From assembly GCA_937928635.1 (NCBI GenBank), contig CALFWM010000027.1:1-48384 (forward strand): DNA of 48,384 nt, written 5' to 3'. This document shows, piece after piece, positions 36,179 to 44,901 of this stretch. The notes beneath the pieces were generated by a model. The model had not been told where the DNA came from, ran no database searches, and was given only the letters and a program-made list of their open reading frames with translations. The stretch is from an uncultured Sulfitobacter sp. GTDB lineage: Bacteria; Pseudomonadota; Alphaproteobacteria; Rhodobacterales; Rhodobacteraceae. Position numbers and translations under genes: made by a program. Every line of letters begins with the position of its first letter. Position 1 is the first letter of the stretch.

Positions 36179-36972
36179 TCCGTGTTCTTGCTGTGCTTGC
36201 GATGCTTGTCGGGGCTCAGGTTCAGGCCGACACAATGCGTCTGGCGGTCACGACGAGCTTTCGAAATTCGGGCCTGTCTGACGTTTTGCTGCCTGCGATC
36301 AAGGCCGATACAGGGCTAGACGTGCAGTTACTGGTTGTCGGCACCGGACAGGCGATCCGGCTGGGGGAGGCCGGCGATGTGGATGCGATCCTGGTACATT
36401 CGCGCAAGGCCGAAGAGGCGTTTGTGGCCCAAGGGTATGGCACGCAACGGGTGGAGATCATGTACAATGACTTTGTCTTTATCGGCCCCAATACGGACCC
36501 GGCCCAGATTTCAACAGCGACAGATGCGGTGACAGCCTTGCAGCAGATCGCGCGAACATCTGCCCCCTTTGTCAGTCGCGGTGATGACAGTGGCACCCAC
36601 AAAAAGGAAATGAGCCTGTGGCAAGGGGCAGGGCGCGATCCGGCACAGTTTGACGGGTGGTACAAAGCGGTTGGTGCGGGCATGGGGGCAGCGTTGAACA
36701 CGGCCTCGGGCCTTGGTGCCTACATCATGGCGGACAGGGCGAGCTGGCTGAACTTTGGCAACAATGGTGACTTGAAACTGCTATTTGCGGGCGATCCGAT
36801 CCTGTTCAATCAATATGCCTATATCCCGGTCAACCCGGCCCGCCATAGCCATGTCAACAACGATACGGCCCAGCGGTTACAGACTTGGCTGACCTCTGCA
36901 CGTGCGCAGGGTTTGATCGACGGATATGAGATAGCGGGCGAGAAATTGTTCACCTTCAACGCTCGGCCATAG
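36175..36972 (+). CDS. tupA: Tungstate-binding periplasmic protein TupA (265 aa)
   Basis: Signal peptide (VLAVLAMLVGAQVQA), oxyanion loop VTTSFRNSGLSD near residue 24, VVGTGQAIRLGEAGDVDAILVHS, YNDFVFIGP, and the family hallmark SRGDDSGTHKKE. The first loop is normally TTTS; here it is VTTS, so one of the four residues is changed. The last gene of the operon, placed after the permease and ATPase, and so probably made at a similar rather than higher level than usual for a binding protein. Binding of tungstate versus molybdate cannot be told from sequence. Confidence 0.92.
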   Translation: MIRVLAVLAMLVGAQVQADTMRLAVTTSFRNSGLSDVLLPAIKADTGLDVQLLVVGTGQAIRLGEAGDVDAILVHSRKAEEAFVAQGYGTQRVEIMYNDFVFIGPNTDPAQISTATDAVTALQQIARTSAPFVSRGDDSGTHKKEMSLWQGAGRDPAQFDGWYKAVGAGMGAALNTASGLGAYIMADRASWLNFGNNGDLKLLFAGDPILFNQYAYIPVNPARHSHVNNDTAQRLQTWLTSARAQGLIDGYEIAGEKLFTFNARP

Positions 36973-36980
36973 GGCCCGGC

Positions 36981-37826
36981 TTATCTTGTGTCGCCGCCCA
37001 GCTCCTCCCAGATGTCGCGGACCCAGCGCATGATGGTTTGCGCCTCTTCCCAGCGGTTGGACATTTCGCGACCCTGCGCGTCGGTCATCGCGTATTCGGG
37101 CGGCCCAAGTTCGCAGACAAACATACACTCGCCCGTGGGGTTGCGGGTACGCCAATCCGAAAGCCCCTCGCGCCACCAGGATTTGAACAGCGCAACCCAT
37201 TTCTGGTGTTGCGGGAAATCCAGTTGCAATTGGATTTGCTGACGCGATGCAACGCGCCCCTGAAAGCTGTCTGAGCGCTGCAAAATGCGGCTGATCAAAC
37301 CCATGTCCTGCGGGGACAACGGGTACCAGAATTCGCGGTCTACAACGTAATGGGATAGGTCCGCACAGATGCGCATGTCTGGAATGCGGTCCAATAGTTG
37401 CAGCGTTGTATAAAGATCGTTTGTGATGCAATTACGGTGGGTTTCAAACTGAATGGGCACGCCAATGCGGCTTGCCATGTTCATCCAGGTTTCGATCACC
37501 GGCACCATGTCATCCAATGTGATGGGCATCACCTGGCCAATCACATCCACAAAGGGCGCGCCAAAATCCGCCGCCATGTGCAACGTGTCTTCGAGGCTGT
37601 TGATGGTTTTGGGAAAGGCGACAATCAACGGGGTCAGGGCGTTACGCTCCATATGCGGGCGCACCGCATGGGCAACGGCCACATCTGACGCGCCAAGATC
37701 AATTGCCATACCGTCAAACCCGGCCTGTGCGACCATTTCGCAAACCTGATCATAGGGTAAGTTCACCCCCGTTTGGTCATGCGGCTGCATCGCCCAAAGG
37801 GAGGTGTAGACGGCCAGACGCCTCAT
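36981..37826 (-). CDS. Sugar phosphate isomerase/epimerase-like TIM-barrel protein (281 aa)
   Basis: Xylose-isomerase-like (AP endonuclease 2 family) barrel: VCEMVAQAGFDGMAIDLG, then GVPIQFETHRNCITNDLYTTLQLLDRIPDMRICADLSHY, with Glu, Asp and His metal-ligand candidates in the usual order. Such proteins isomerise or dehydrate sugars or inositols; the exact reaction is unknown. The start overlaps the stop of the desaturase by four bases, so the two are co-translated, an unexpected pairing of a sugar enzyme with a lipid enzyme. Confidence 0.85.
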   Translation of the reverse strand: MRRLAVYTSLWAMQPHDQTGVNLPYDQVCEMVAQAGFDGMAIDLGASDVAVAHAVRPHMERNALTPLIVAFPKTINSLEDTLHMAADFGAPFVDVIGQVMPITLDDMVPVIETWMNMASRIGVPIQFETHRNCITNDLYTTLQLLDRIPDMRICADLSHYVVDREFWYPLSPQDMGLISRILQRSDSFQGRVASRQQIQLQLDFPQHQKWVALFKSWWREGLSDWRTRNPTGECMFVCELGPPEYAMTDAQGREMSNRWEEAQTIMRWVRDIWEELGGDTR

Positions 37827-38806
37827 TCGGCGGGCAATCGTGTGGATCGCCTGCCCGTGCGCGGGATGATCCAGACCTCGTCCATGGGGTAGTTGCTCTC
37901 GTCTTTGGCACGCAGTTTGCGGATCACCTGAATCTGAAATTCGATCCAGCCCATGCGGTGCACACCGCCTGCTTTTTCCTCAATCCGCGCGTTCAGCTCG
38001 CGCAGTTTCCAGAACGGGACGGCGGGAAAGGTGTGATGCGCCGTGTGATAGGGCATCTGCCAGCACAGCCAGTTTTGAATGGCATTTGCCCGGGTGGATC
38101 GGGTGTTTTCCAAAATGTCGTTTTCGTGGCTCAGGCCCAAATGTTCGATGGTGTTTTGCAATTGGTGGATCGGCTTCGTCAGGATCATGGGGATCACCCA
38201 GAATGTGAGTGCGGCCCATGACCCGGTGATAACAGACACCAGTGCAATCGCTCCGTATCCGGCCAGATGCAGGCGGCTTTCAAAGATCACGCGCGCCTCT
38301 TCTTCGGCACGGATAAACGGCTCAATGATGACGCCGCGCGCGCGTCGGACGATCCCGAAAAACCGGTTGCGCCAATAGGTGATGCCGCTCATCCACAGCA
38401 GATAGGTGCCCAGCGTATAGGGTTCGCGCACCAGTTCCCCGTCACGATCCCAATTCTGGGTGTATTGGTGATGAGCAAAGTGCATGATCTGGTCGAAATC
38501 CCGCGGAAAAAACTGAAAGAACCCGATGGCACGGCCAAAGATTTCGTTCAGCTTGCGGGTTTTGAAAACGGTCGCATGGGACAGTTCGTGCTGCGCGGCA
38601 TAGAGGAAATTGACCAGCACGCCCAAAGCCAGCCCTGTCAGCAAGACCCACCAACTGCCCATCGCGGTTGCGTGCAGAATGCCAAGGATAACGATGGCCG
38701 TCAGATGGCTGGCCATTTGCGCAAACCCGCGCAGATCAGACCGCTCTGACAATTGGCGCAATTCCGTTGGGCTCAGAAGTTTGCGGCGGGAAAAACTTGC
38801 TTCCAT
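37823..38806 (-). CDS. Fatty acid desaturase-family membrane protein (327 aa)
   Basis: The three histidine boxes of the membrane di-iron desaturase/hydroxylase group are present: HELSH in AAQHELSHATVF, HFAHHQYTQ, and HTAHH, with hydrophobic segments between. These enzymes use O2 and electrons from ferredoxin or rubredoxin to desaturate or hydroxylate lipids. The nearest general type is the DesA3/CrtR-like or alkane-hydroxylase-like set, not the classical acyl-CoA enzymes; substrate unclear. It is first in a two-gene operon with the isomerase-like protein. Start at ATG 38806. Confidence 0.9.
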   Translation of the reverse strand: MEASFSRRKLLSPTELRQLSERSDLRGFAQMASHLTAIVILGILHATAMGSWWVLLTGLALGVLVNFLYAAQHELSHATVFKTRKLNEIFGRAIGFFQFFPRDFDQIMHFAHHQYTQNWDRDGELVREPYTLGTYLLWMSGITYWRNRFFGIVRRARGVIIEPFIRAEEEARVIFESRLHLAGYGAIALVSVITGSWAALTFWVIPMILTKPIHQLQNTIEHLGLSHENDILENTRSTRANAIQNWLCWQMPYHTAHHTFPAVPFWKLRELNARIEEKAGGVHRMGWIEFQIQVIRKLRAKDESNYPMDEVWIIPRTGRRSTRLPAE

Positions 38807-38972
38807 GGTGATCTTTCATTTTGGAGTTCAGACTGACGGCCTCCTGTGCGCAGGTCAATACTGTCGGGTTTCCAATGCCAGCCTGTGTGCGGGATGCTGG
38901 CCCTAAGACAACTTAAAAATGCGGTGTCGGGCTAGCGGACTGACACTGATTGACGCGAATGGTCAAGGCAGC

Positions 38973-39662
38973 CTAGCTCGCTCGTATAACAGGCTCACCG
39001 TAAGTGGTTTTGTTCCCGCTCTTGTCCGCCACCATCCACCTTGCAGCATAGAGTTGATGATTGCGGGTCTCCCAGCCGTTTGTGTCCCGATTGAACCGGG
39101 TCCGCCAGGCACCCTCCACCTGAATGGGATATCTGAATTCTTCGATAACGGGCGAAACCCCGCGGTGCCGTGCTTCTGTGCACACTTTTGACCATTCAGC
39201 CTGAATGCGCTTTTGCAGTGCAATGGCCTGACTTTTCCGCCGCCCGGGAAATATAACGTCAATGGCATCACCGCCCACAACAAAGCCTTTGATGATCACG
39301 TCATCGCGCATATTGCGGCCAAACAGCGGCATGAGCTCCGCTGTCAGCTGGATAACCTCACCTTTGAAGATACCTTGGTCTTCTTCGATCGGAGTGACCA
39401 GCTTGGCTGGTCTTCGGCGTTCAAACATTTTTCGTTTCTCGGGCAAATGACTGTGAGTGAAAACGAGTCGCGCTGCGGCTCTGTCTTGGACAATTAAATG
39501 TTGTTCCTTAATGAAACTTGAAGCCGTCTGGGGGGCGACACCTAACTGCATACGCAGGTCAAGAACTAAAGGGGCATGTCCCGGGCTTCTGGGCACAAAC
39601 AAGCGGATGCGTGGATTGCTGTTATGCCGAAACGCCAGCGCGTAGTCTGGTCGTTGGGCCAT
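38973..39662 (-). CDS. Hypothetical protein (up to 229 aa)
   Basis: Not recognised. A second candidate start is the ATG at 39428, which gives about 151 residues beginning MFERRRPAKLVTP. The C-terminal half (FVVGGDAIDVIFPGRRKSQAIALQKRIQAEWSKV) has an amphipathic, basic helix and looks coding; the first 78 residues are less convincing. No signal peptide or membrane segment is seen. Neither start has a good ribosome site. It lies between the desaturase operon and the tRNA-Lys fragment, reading in the same direction as both. Confidence 0.5.
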   Translation of the reverse strand: MAQRPDYALAFRHNSNPRIRLFVPRSPGHAPLVLDLRMQLGVAPQTASSFIKEQHLIVQDRAAARLVFTHSHLPEKRKMFERRRPAKLVTPIEEDQGIFKGEVIQLTAELMPLFGRNMRDDVIIKGFVVGGDAIDVIFPGRRKSQAIALQKRIQAEWSKVCTEARHRGVSPVIEEFRYPIQVEGAWRTRFNRDTNGWETRNHQLYAARWMVADKSGNKTTYGEPVIRAS

Positions 39663-39694
39663 CCATTAGAACGGTTTGAAAAATCAGTGTAAAG

Positions 39695-39739
39695 TGGTGA
39701 GCCGTGCAGGATTCGAACCTGCGACCCACTGATTAAAAG
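39695..39739 (-). tRNA. tRNA-Lys(TTT), 3' half only (attachment-site copy)
   Basis: On the minus strand the sequence runs from the anticodon (CTTTTAATC) through the variable region, T-arm (GCAGG/TTCGAAT/CCTGC) and acceptor strand ACGGCTCA to an encoded CCA. The D-arm half and 5' acceptor strand are missing: beyond the anticodon the sequence is unrelated. This is the form left by phage-type recombinases that integrate in the anticodon loop and duplicate the 3' half. It cannot give a functional tRNA. Confidence 0.85.
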
Positions 39740-39898
39740 AGGGTCTGGACAGCTATGATTGGAACGGGATAGATCGGGTAAGAACCTATTATTTAAGGTA
39801 AAATCACGATTTTGACCCAAAGACTGGTTGGGTGCTTACGGATTGGATCGTATTACATCGGGAATGCATTTTGCAGAGACTGTTGCAGAGGCCCGATT

Positions 39899-40903
39899 AT
39901 GCCAAATTTAGCGAACCTACGCTCCCGACCAAAAATCCAAGCTATCAAGCCGAGCATCGGTGAGACCGCGTTTTATCGCCATGATGGAGACGCGTTGAAA
40001 GGCCTCAGGTTAGCTGTTGGGACGCGAACTAAGACATGGATCATGTCCAAAAGGATCAATGGAAGGTCACGCTCTATCACCGTCGGACGTTGGCCAGAGA
40101 TAGCTAATGGCGACGCTGCAATCGAAATCGCGCGCCAGAAAATCGATGAACTAACGACGGGGACAGATGCCAGGGCGACAGGCATTGCTACGTTGATGGA
40201 AGCGTTCGAAAGCCACGCGGAACGATCTAGCGCGAAGAATTCCACGCTCGATGAATACCGTCGGCAAATTTGCTATCATCTTTCGGACTTGTTTTCGAAA
40301 CCCGTTGAGAAAATTACGCTTCCAATGCTGGAAGACGCGTTGAAGGGGGTGTCGCCATCAACAGCGTTACATCTCGCACAAATCATTCGCATGGCATTCC
40401 GGCGAGCAGCGACGCTGCGCCGTTGCTTTGACGTATCAGCAGACCTCAAAGTCATGCAGAAGCATCGACCAGCGAGCAGCGTGTTGTTCGATCCCACTGA
40501 TACATGGCCTGCACTTGATCTGATCATGGCACGGCCAAACCCGATCCATAAGACAGCGTGGCTATTGATGTTGTTTACCGGGTTTCGGTCTGAAAGTGCA
40601 CGCACGCTGACATGGGATCAGGTCGACTTGGATGCAAAGACAATCTCACTGAACGAAATGAAGAATGGCATGAACCGCACATTCCCTATCGCAGACATTG
40701 TGGCTGAGGTGCTAACGCGCCTTCCGCATAGCGAGGGGCATGTGTTCATGGCGCGGTCGAAGACGGGACACATAGATCACCTCGACGCTCTATGTGATGG
40801 CGACACTAAACTGCTGCGCCAACACGATTGCAGGCGACTCCACACGACCGCCGCAAGACGCGCGCGTCTTCCTGCACATTTCACCGCGGTCAATCATGTA
40901 TGA
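39899..40903 (+). pseudogene. int: Phage-type tyrosine recombinase (integrase), C-terminus damaged
   Basis: N-terminal arm-binding region (SRSITVGRWPEIANGDAAIEIARQKI), a core-binding helical domain, and the catalytic domain with R230 (TGFRSESARTL), K255 and H309/R312 (HDCRRLHTT). The open frame stops 22 residues after R312, where normally the second His and nucleophile Tyr follow. A plausible tail (SPRSIMYDRDTVIEWANSYEVK) is readable just downstream in another frame, so a frameshift and small deletion near 40870-40890 are likely. The ATG at 39899 is preferred to the TTG at 39812. It lies 160 bases from the tRNA fragment, the usual position of an island integrase. Probably inactive. Confidence 0.8.
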
Positions 40904-41097
40904 CCGAGATACGGTCATTGAATGGGCAAACTCATACGAAGTTAAGTAAAACGAGGCGCAGGTTGCAGACACCTACGCCTCGAGATCACGTCACGACAAG
41001 ACTGGAACTTGATGGCAATTTTATAAGCCATTTATCGTGATGCTGAAACCGTGGATTGAGGTGACGCCTGTGTCTTTTCAGAAGAAGGAAAGATGAT

Positions 41098-42888
41098 ATG
41101 TCAAACGACAATAATTCAGTACGATTTGCCGCACTGTTTCGTGGATACACGAAGCGGTACGGCGATTTTAAGATCACTGGGGAAAACGCGAGAGGAAAGA
41201 AAACTGGTATCGTGTCAACGGTAGATAAGGCGATCACGCAAGAACATTACGCGCGCCACATCAAAGGTGAACGTGGAATCGGTGTGATCCCGTTGCGGGA
41301 AGACGACACGGTCAACTTCGCCGCAATAGACCTTGACGAATATCCTGGCTCGGAAAAGTTCAAAGTTCATCGCAAAGACGGTGAAACAAACGACGAATAC
41401 AATGTGCGTGTTGCAAAGGAGCATCGTGATTGGGCGGATGACATATGCATAGCGACGCGCGATGTACCTGTTTTCCCAACTTGGTCGAAGTCTGGCGGTT
41501 TGCATTTGTGGCTATTTTCAAAAACCGGCGTTACAGCGCGGACGGCAATTGATTTTCTAAAGAACATCGCACACCATCTTGGCCACGCGGATTGCGAAAT
41601 TTTCCCAAAGCAAACAACGCGCCATTCAGAACAAGATACCGGTAACTGGATCAATCTGCCGTTCTTCGGTGAGACCCGCAACGCGCGTCTGATCGAGCGA
41701 ACAGACACAGGATTTGACGTTTTAGAATGCGATCTAGACGAGTTCTTAGATATCGCAGAGCAGTTGGCCGAAAACGTCACGCAATCTTGGCTGAATGAGG
41801 AGAATGAAATCGCAGCAAAAGAAATCGGTACGCCTACAGAAATGTGGTACGATGGCCCACCTTGTTTGCAGCGATTGATCATTGGTGATCCAAGACGTAT
41901 CGAACAGTTGCAGAAAGATCATGATCGTAAAGTGCGCGATGGTGCGTTTGACAATGAAACCGCGGAGAAAAAGTCTGCGCGCTTTGTCGAAGAACAGCGC
42001 AAAAAGTTGCAACCCGAACTCGTTGAAGGCGGTCGTGACAAAACATTTTTTAATGTCGCACTTTACCTCGCACGGCAAGAGTTGCAGGTATTTTCTGGTT
42101 CACCGAACGAAACGAAATTGCGTTCTCTTGAAGACGCGTTTATGAAAGTGCACGACGAATGGAAAGAACGCACAGGGCAAGATGGGCTGACGTCTGCTGA
42201 ACTAAAACGTCTCGCGAAACAGGGCAATAAAGATAGGTGGAATTACACGTGCAAAGACACGCCTTTATGTAATTTTTGCAGCAAGGCAAAGTGCAAGAAA
42301 CGTGATTTTGGCATTGGCTCGCGGAAAGACGATTTTTCTACGCCCATCGAGTCATTCACAATCGTTGAATCCAAACCGCCTTTATTCTTTTTTGAATTTG
42401 AGGGTCATCGTGTCTCGATGGAGGGTGACGAGCTGGTTAACCAGCACAAATTTTCGCTGGCACTCGTCAATCAATGCCACCGTACGTTCCCACGCGTTCA
42501 GCAAGCGGTGTTCGACGATATGATCAACGACTTATTGAAAGCTGCGACAAAGGTTGCCCCACAGACAGGCGGCGATATTCGTCACGACGTCGGTGAATTT
42601 CTACTCCACTATCTCGAACGAGCGGGATTTGACAAAGGCACAGGCCATGACATGAAGTTTCGGAAGTCGAGTAGGCAGATGCGAGATGGTGAATGGGTGC
42701 TATTCAAGTTGGATAACCTATCAGAATATCTTCGGGCGAAAGGTATTGTATTAAAGCGGCACGAATTGCTCGAAATGATTGCACGTGATTTTGGTGCGTT
42801 GGAATTTAATACGACGGATGAGGATCGGAAAAGCATCAAAGGTTGGAAGGCGAAACCTGAACACGTTTCAAACGTGGTTAACAGATGA
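41098..42888 (+). CDS. Archaeo-eukaryotic-type primase-polymerase with zinc ribbon (596 aa)
   Basis: The N-terminal domain has the AEP metal motif FAAIDLDEYPG (D78, D80), then TWSKSGGLHLWLF with H136, then GNWINLPFFG. These are features of the PrimPol/TOTE-type AEP branch of phages and mobile elements. A zinc cluster C385, C391, C394, C399 follows, and then a C-terminal ~190-residue domain that I do not recognise (DELVNQHKFSLALVNQ...). AAGGAAA precedes the ATG. No helicase is fused or adjacent, unlike many phage replication modules. The likely role is to prime or replicate the element, in keeping with the repeat cluster that begins inside its last codons. Confidence 0.8.
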   Translation: MSNDNNSVRFAALFRGYTKRYGDFKITGENARGKKTGIVSTVDKAITQEHYARHIKGERGIGVIPLREDDTVNFAAIDLDEYPGSEKFKVHRKDGETNDEYNVRVAKEHRDWADDICIATRDVPVFPTWSKSGGLHLWLFSKTGVTARTAIDFLKNIAHHLGHADCEIFPKQTTRHSEQDTGNWINLPFFGETRNARLIERTDTGFDVLECDLDEFLDIAEQLAENVTQSWLNEENEIAAKEIGTPTEMWYDGPPCLQRLIIGDPRRIEQLQKDHDRKVRDGAFDNETAEKKSARFVEEQRKKLQPELVEGGRDKTFFNVALYLARQELQVFSGSPNETKLRSLEDAFMKVHDEWKERTGQDGLTSAELKRLAKQGNKDRWNYTCKDTPLCNFCSKAKCKKRDFGIGSRKDDFSTPIESFTIVESKPPLFFFEFEGHRVSMEGDELVNQHKFSLALVNQCHRTFPRVQQAVFDDMINDLLKAATKVAPQTGGDIRHDVGEFLLHYLERAGFDKGTGHDMKFRKSSRQMRDGEWVLFKLDNLSEYLRAKGIVLKRHELLEMIARDFGALEFNTTDEDRKSIKGWKAKPEHVSNVVNR

Positions 42889-43090
42889 CGGTGGTATGAT
42901 TTGCGTGGTCACGTGGTCGAAAATAGGTTTTGGAGTTAAATGCGCGCGTATGAACAGTGGTGAAAATGGGCATAATTGATCTTAAATGTGGTTATCTGTC
43001 ACTAAACGTGGCCGAAACGTGGTTAAGTTTATTGTTTTATATTAATGAGTTAAACTGTGTTGACCACGTAACTACGTTACCACGTTCGTG
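42871..43090 (+). repeat. Iteron-like cluster with AT-rich core, candidate replication origin
   Basis: The motif ACGTGGTTA or close variants occurs at 42871 (AACGTGGTTA), 42902, 42910, 42984 (AAATGTGGTTA), 43004 and 43016 on the plus strand and at 43061 and 43079 on the minus strand. Between 43024 and 43055 lies a nearly pure A/T stretch. Direct copies on one side, inverted ones on the other, and an easily melted core together look like an iteron origin. It lies right behind the primase gene. No protein that binds the iterons was identified. Confidence 0.55.
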
Positions 43091-43671
43091 AAAAGAACTC
43101 CGTTTGAGTTCATACGCGCGCAATAAAATTTAGCGTCCCAAACCCTGTCGGCTTTCACTTCCAGTCACACAAGTGCTCAGCCACACTACCCTTGCGTTCT
43201 TTGCAAGCATTGAAGAAAGGCAATCAAAGATTGCAGGGAAATTCCTAAAGTAAATGAACACTAATCAGTTGCTCGCGCCCTTCAACCAATTCAAAATCAT
43301 ACAGAAATTGATCCAATGTGTTGCAGAGCATCGATTTTCTGCAACACGCGGGCAGATTTGCAGTCCTTTATTGATATGCACGGCAGAGGTTGGTGGCGTG
43401 CAAAACCGCCCGCAAGATACGTCACCATCCATGACATATTCCGCGCATGTTCAACGGAACTTTTCATCTGATATTGCGCCCAATGAGCCGCTGTCCGGTC
43501 AGAGCCCCAGCGTCCGCGTCATCTGTGCGGTGTTCGGGGGCGTTGCCTATGCTGATCCCCGAAACGCCTATATGGGTTGTGTGAGCAAGGCCTCAGCAAA
43601 TGTCAGCTGTGCGGGACTTTGCAGTCGTTGACCCTCGCGAAATGAATGGCCTCAATTGAACGAGCTCCAAG
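43091..43671. other. Gene-free stretch after the iteron cluster
   Basis: Only weak open frames are present, including one of 125 codons on the plus strand at 43254-43631 that has no motif and no clear ribosome site. In another frame a short coding-like piece (SFIDMHGRGWWRAKPPARYVTIHDI, around 43360-43460) can be read, possibly a degraded gene of unknown family. The right end holds the sequence that cuts off the FAD oxidoreductase. Confidence 0.4.
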
Positions 43672-44898
43672 CTATATTGAGTCAGGAAGATGATAACCGC
43701 GCGCATACACATCTCGAATTGAGGACAACGCCGATTCTCTATCTATTCTGGTCCCAAACCGGTCCGCATGAATCGCGTCTAACCCGGACGGTGGCTGACC
43801 TGTTGTCATCCATTTTGCCAGAATTTCCGCGGAACCGCCTCCTGTCCCAATACCAACGTTGAAACCCGCCGCCAGCCAAAGGCCATCCATTTGAGGCAAC
43901 GGACCAATCAAAGGTAGCCCGTCAGGCGTAAAGCACATAGGCCCGTTATTGGCGACCTTGATCCCAGCTTCAGCAAACAGAGGCATCCGCTCCATGAGCC
44001 GTTCAAGATGAGGCATCAACGGATCGAGATTGGGTGGAAGCAACTCTTCTTTGAAGTCGGGAGGAATTCCATCCAGCGCCCAAAACTCGGGTTCTCTTTC
44101 GTAGATCCCGATCAGCAATCCATCCCTTTCCTGCCGCACATTACACGATACCCAACTGTCGCGCATCGCGGGCAACTCAGTATCCAAAGCGGCGACCTGA
44201 GGTAGGCTTTCAGTGATAATCTCGTGGTGCTGAGTCGGATAGAGAGGCAAGTTCAAACCAAGCGGGGCCAGCATTTCACGTGCCCAGAAAGATGTGGCCA
44301 CAACAACGTGTTCTGCGGTAACCGCTCCGCTGGATGTTTCTATCCACCATTTGCCAGCCGACTTGCTAATTGCGCCAACCGGGCAGTGGCGTTCGATCGA
44401 GGAACCAAGGTTTCGCGCAGCTTGTGCCAATGCGTTCGTTGCTCCTGTTGGGTCAACATGACCATCTGTGGGGGTATGCGCGGCACCGTGGATAGAGCCA
44501 GTGTCGATAAACGGATGAAGCCCGCTCACCTCTTCCGGGCTTCGAATGTGAAACGGAATTCCAAGATTGGCATATCTTGGTGCATATACATGAAAAAGTT
44601 CCAGCTCACGTTCGGAGGCAGCAAGTCTGAGGCTGCCAGTTTTGTGAAAGCCGACGGATTGCCCGGTTTCTTTTTCCGCCTGCAGGTACGTGCGAATGGA
44701 GCCCGCAAACAGCGCGGTCATTTTGGGATATGGACCAAAGTAGGTTGTATTGCCCGCCGCGTGCCAAGTTGACCCGGATGTTAGCTCCCGACGCTCTAAC
44801 AGTACGCTGTCGGTCCAGCCTAGCTTTGCCAGCCAATACAGGACGGATACTCCAACTATCCCGCCACCAATAACGGCGACTTGCACATCTGATTTCAT
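43672..44898 (-). CDS. FAD-dependent oxidoreductase, dimethylglycine/sarcosine-dehydrogenase-like, truncated (408 aa)
   Basis: N-terminal FAD site VAVIGGGIVGVSVLYWLAK, then TSGSTWHAAG and NTTYFGPYPKM, as in dimethylglycine/sarcosine dehydrogenases; GLPLIGPLPQMDGLWLAAGFNVGIGTGGG is the C-terminal FAD contact. These enzymes demethylate glycine-betaine breakdown products and pass electrons to the chain. Relatives have about 800 residues, with a folate-binding GCV_T half after a YARGYHLP-like linker; here the frame stops right after HLPDSI. So only the oxidase half remains, probably because a mobile element cut the gene. It may still fold as a DAO-type oxidase. Codon usage looks more like the core genes than like the phage genes. 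Confidence 0.75.
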   Translation of the reverse strand: MKSDVQVAVIGGGIVGVSVLYWLAKLGWTDSVLLERRELTSGSTWHAAGNTTYFGPYPKMTALFAGSIRTYLQAEKETGQSVGFHKTGSLRLAASERELELFHVYAPRYANLGIPFHIRSPEEVSGLHPFIDTGSIHGAAHTPTDGHVDPTGATNALAQAARNLGSSIERHCPVGAISKSAGKWWIETSSGAVTAEHVVVATSFWAREMLAPLGLNLPLYPTQHHEIITESLPQVAALDTELPAMRDSWVSCNVRQERDGLLIGIYEREPEFWALDGIPPDFKEELLPPNLDPLMPHLERLMERMPLFAEAGIKVANNGPMCFTPDGLPLIGPLPQMDGLWLAAGFNVGIGTGGGSAEILAKWMTTGQPPSGLDAIHADRFGTRIDRESALSSIRDVYARGYHLPDSI

Positions 44899-44901
44899 GA
44901 C

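Noticed and set aside
43254..43631. 125-codon plus-strand open frame after the iteron cluster
   Set aside because: No ribosome site, domain or helix pattern; a different frame in the same place looks more coding, so it is probably chance.
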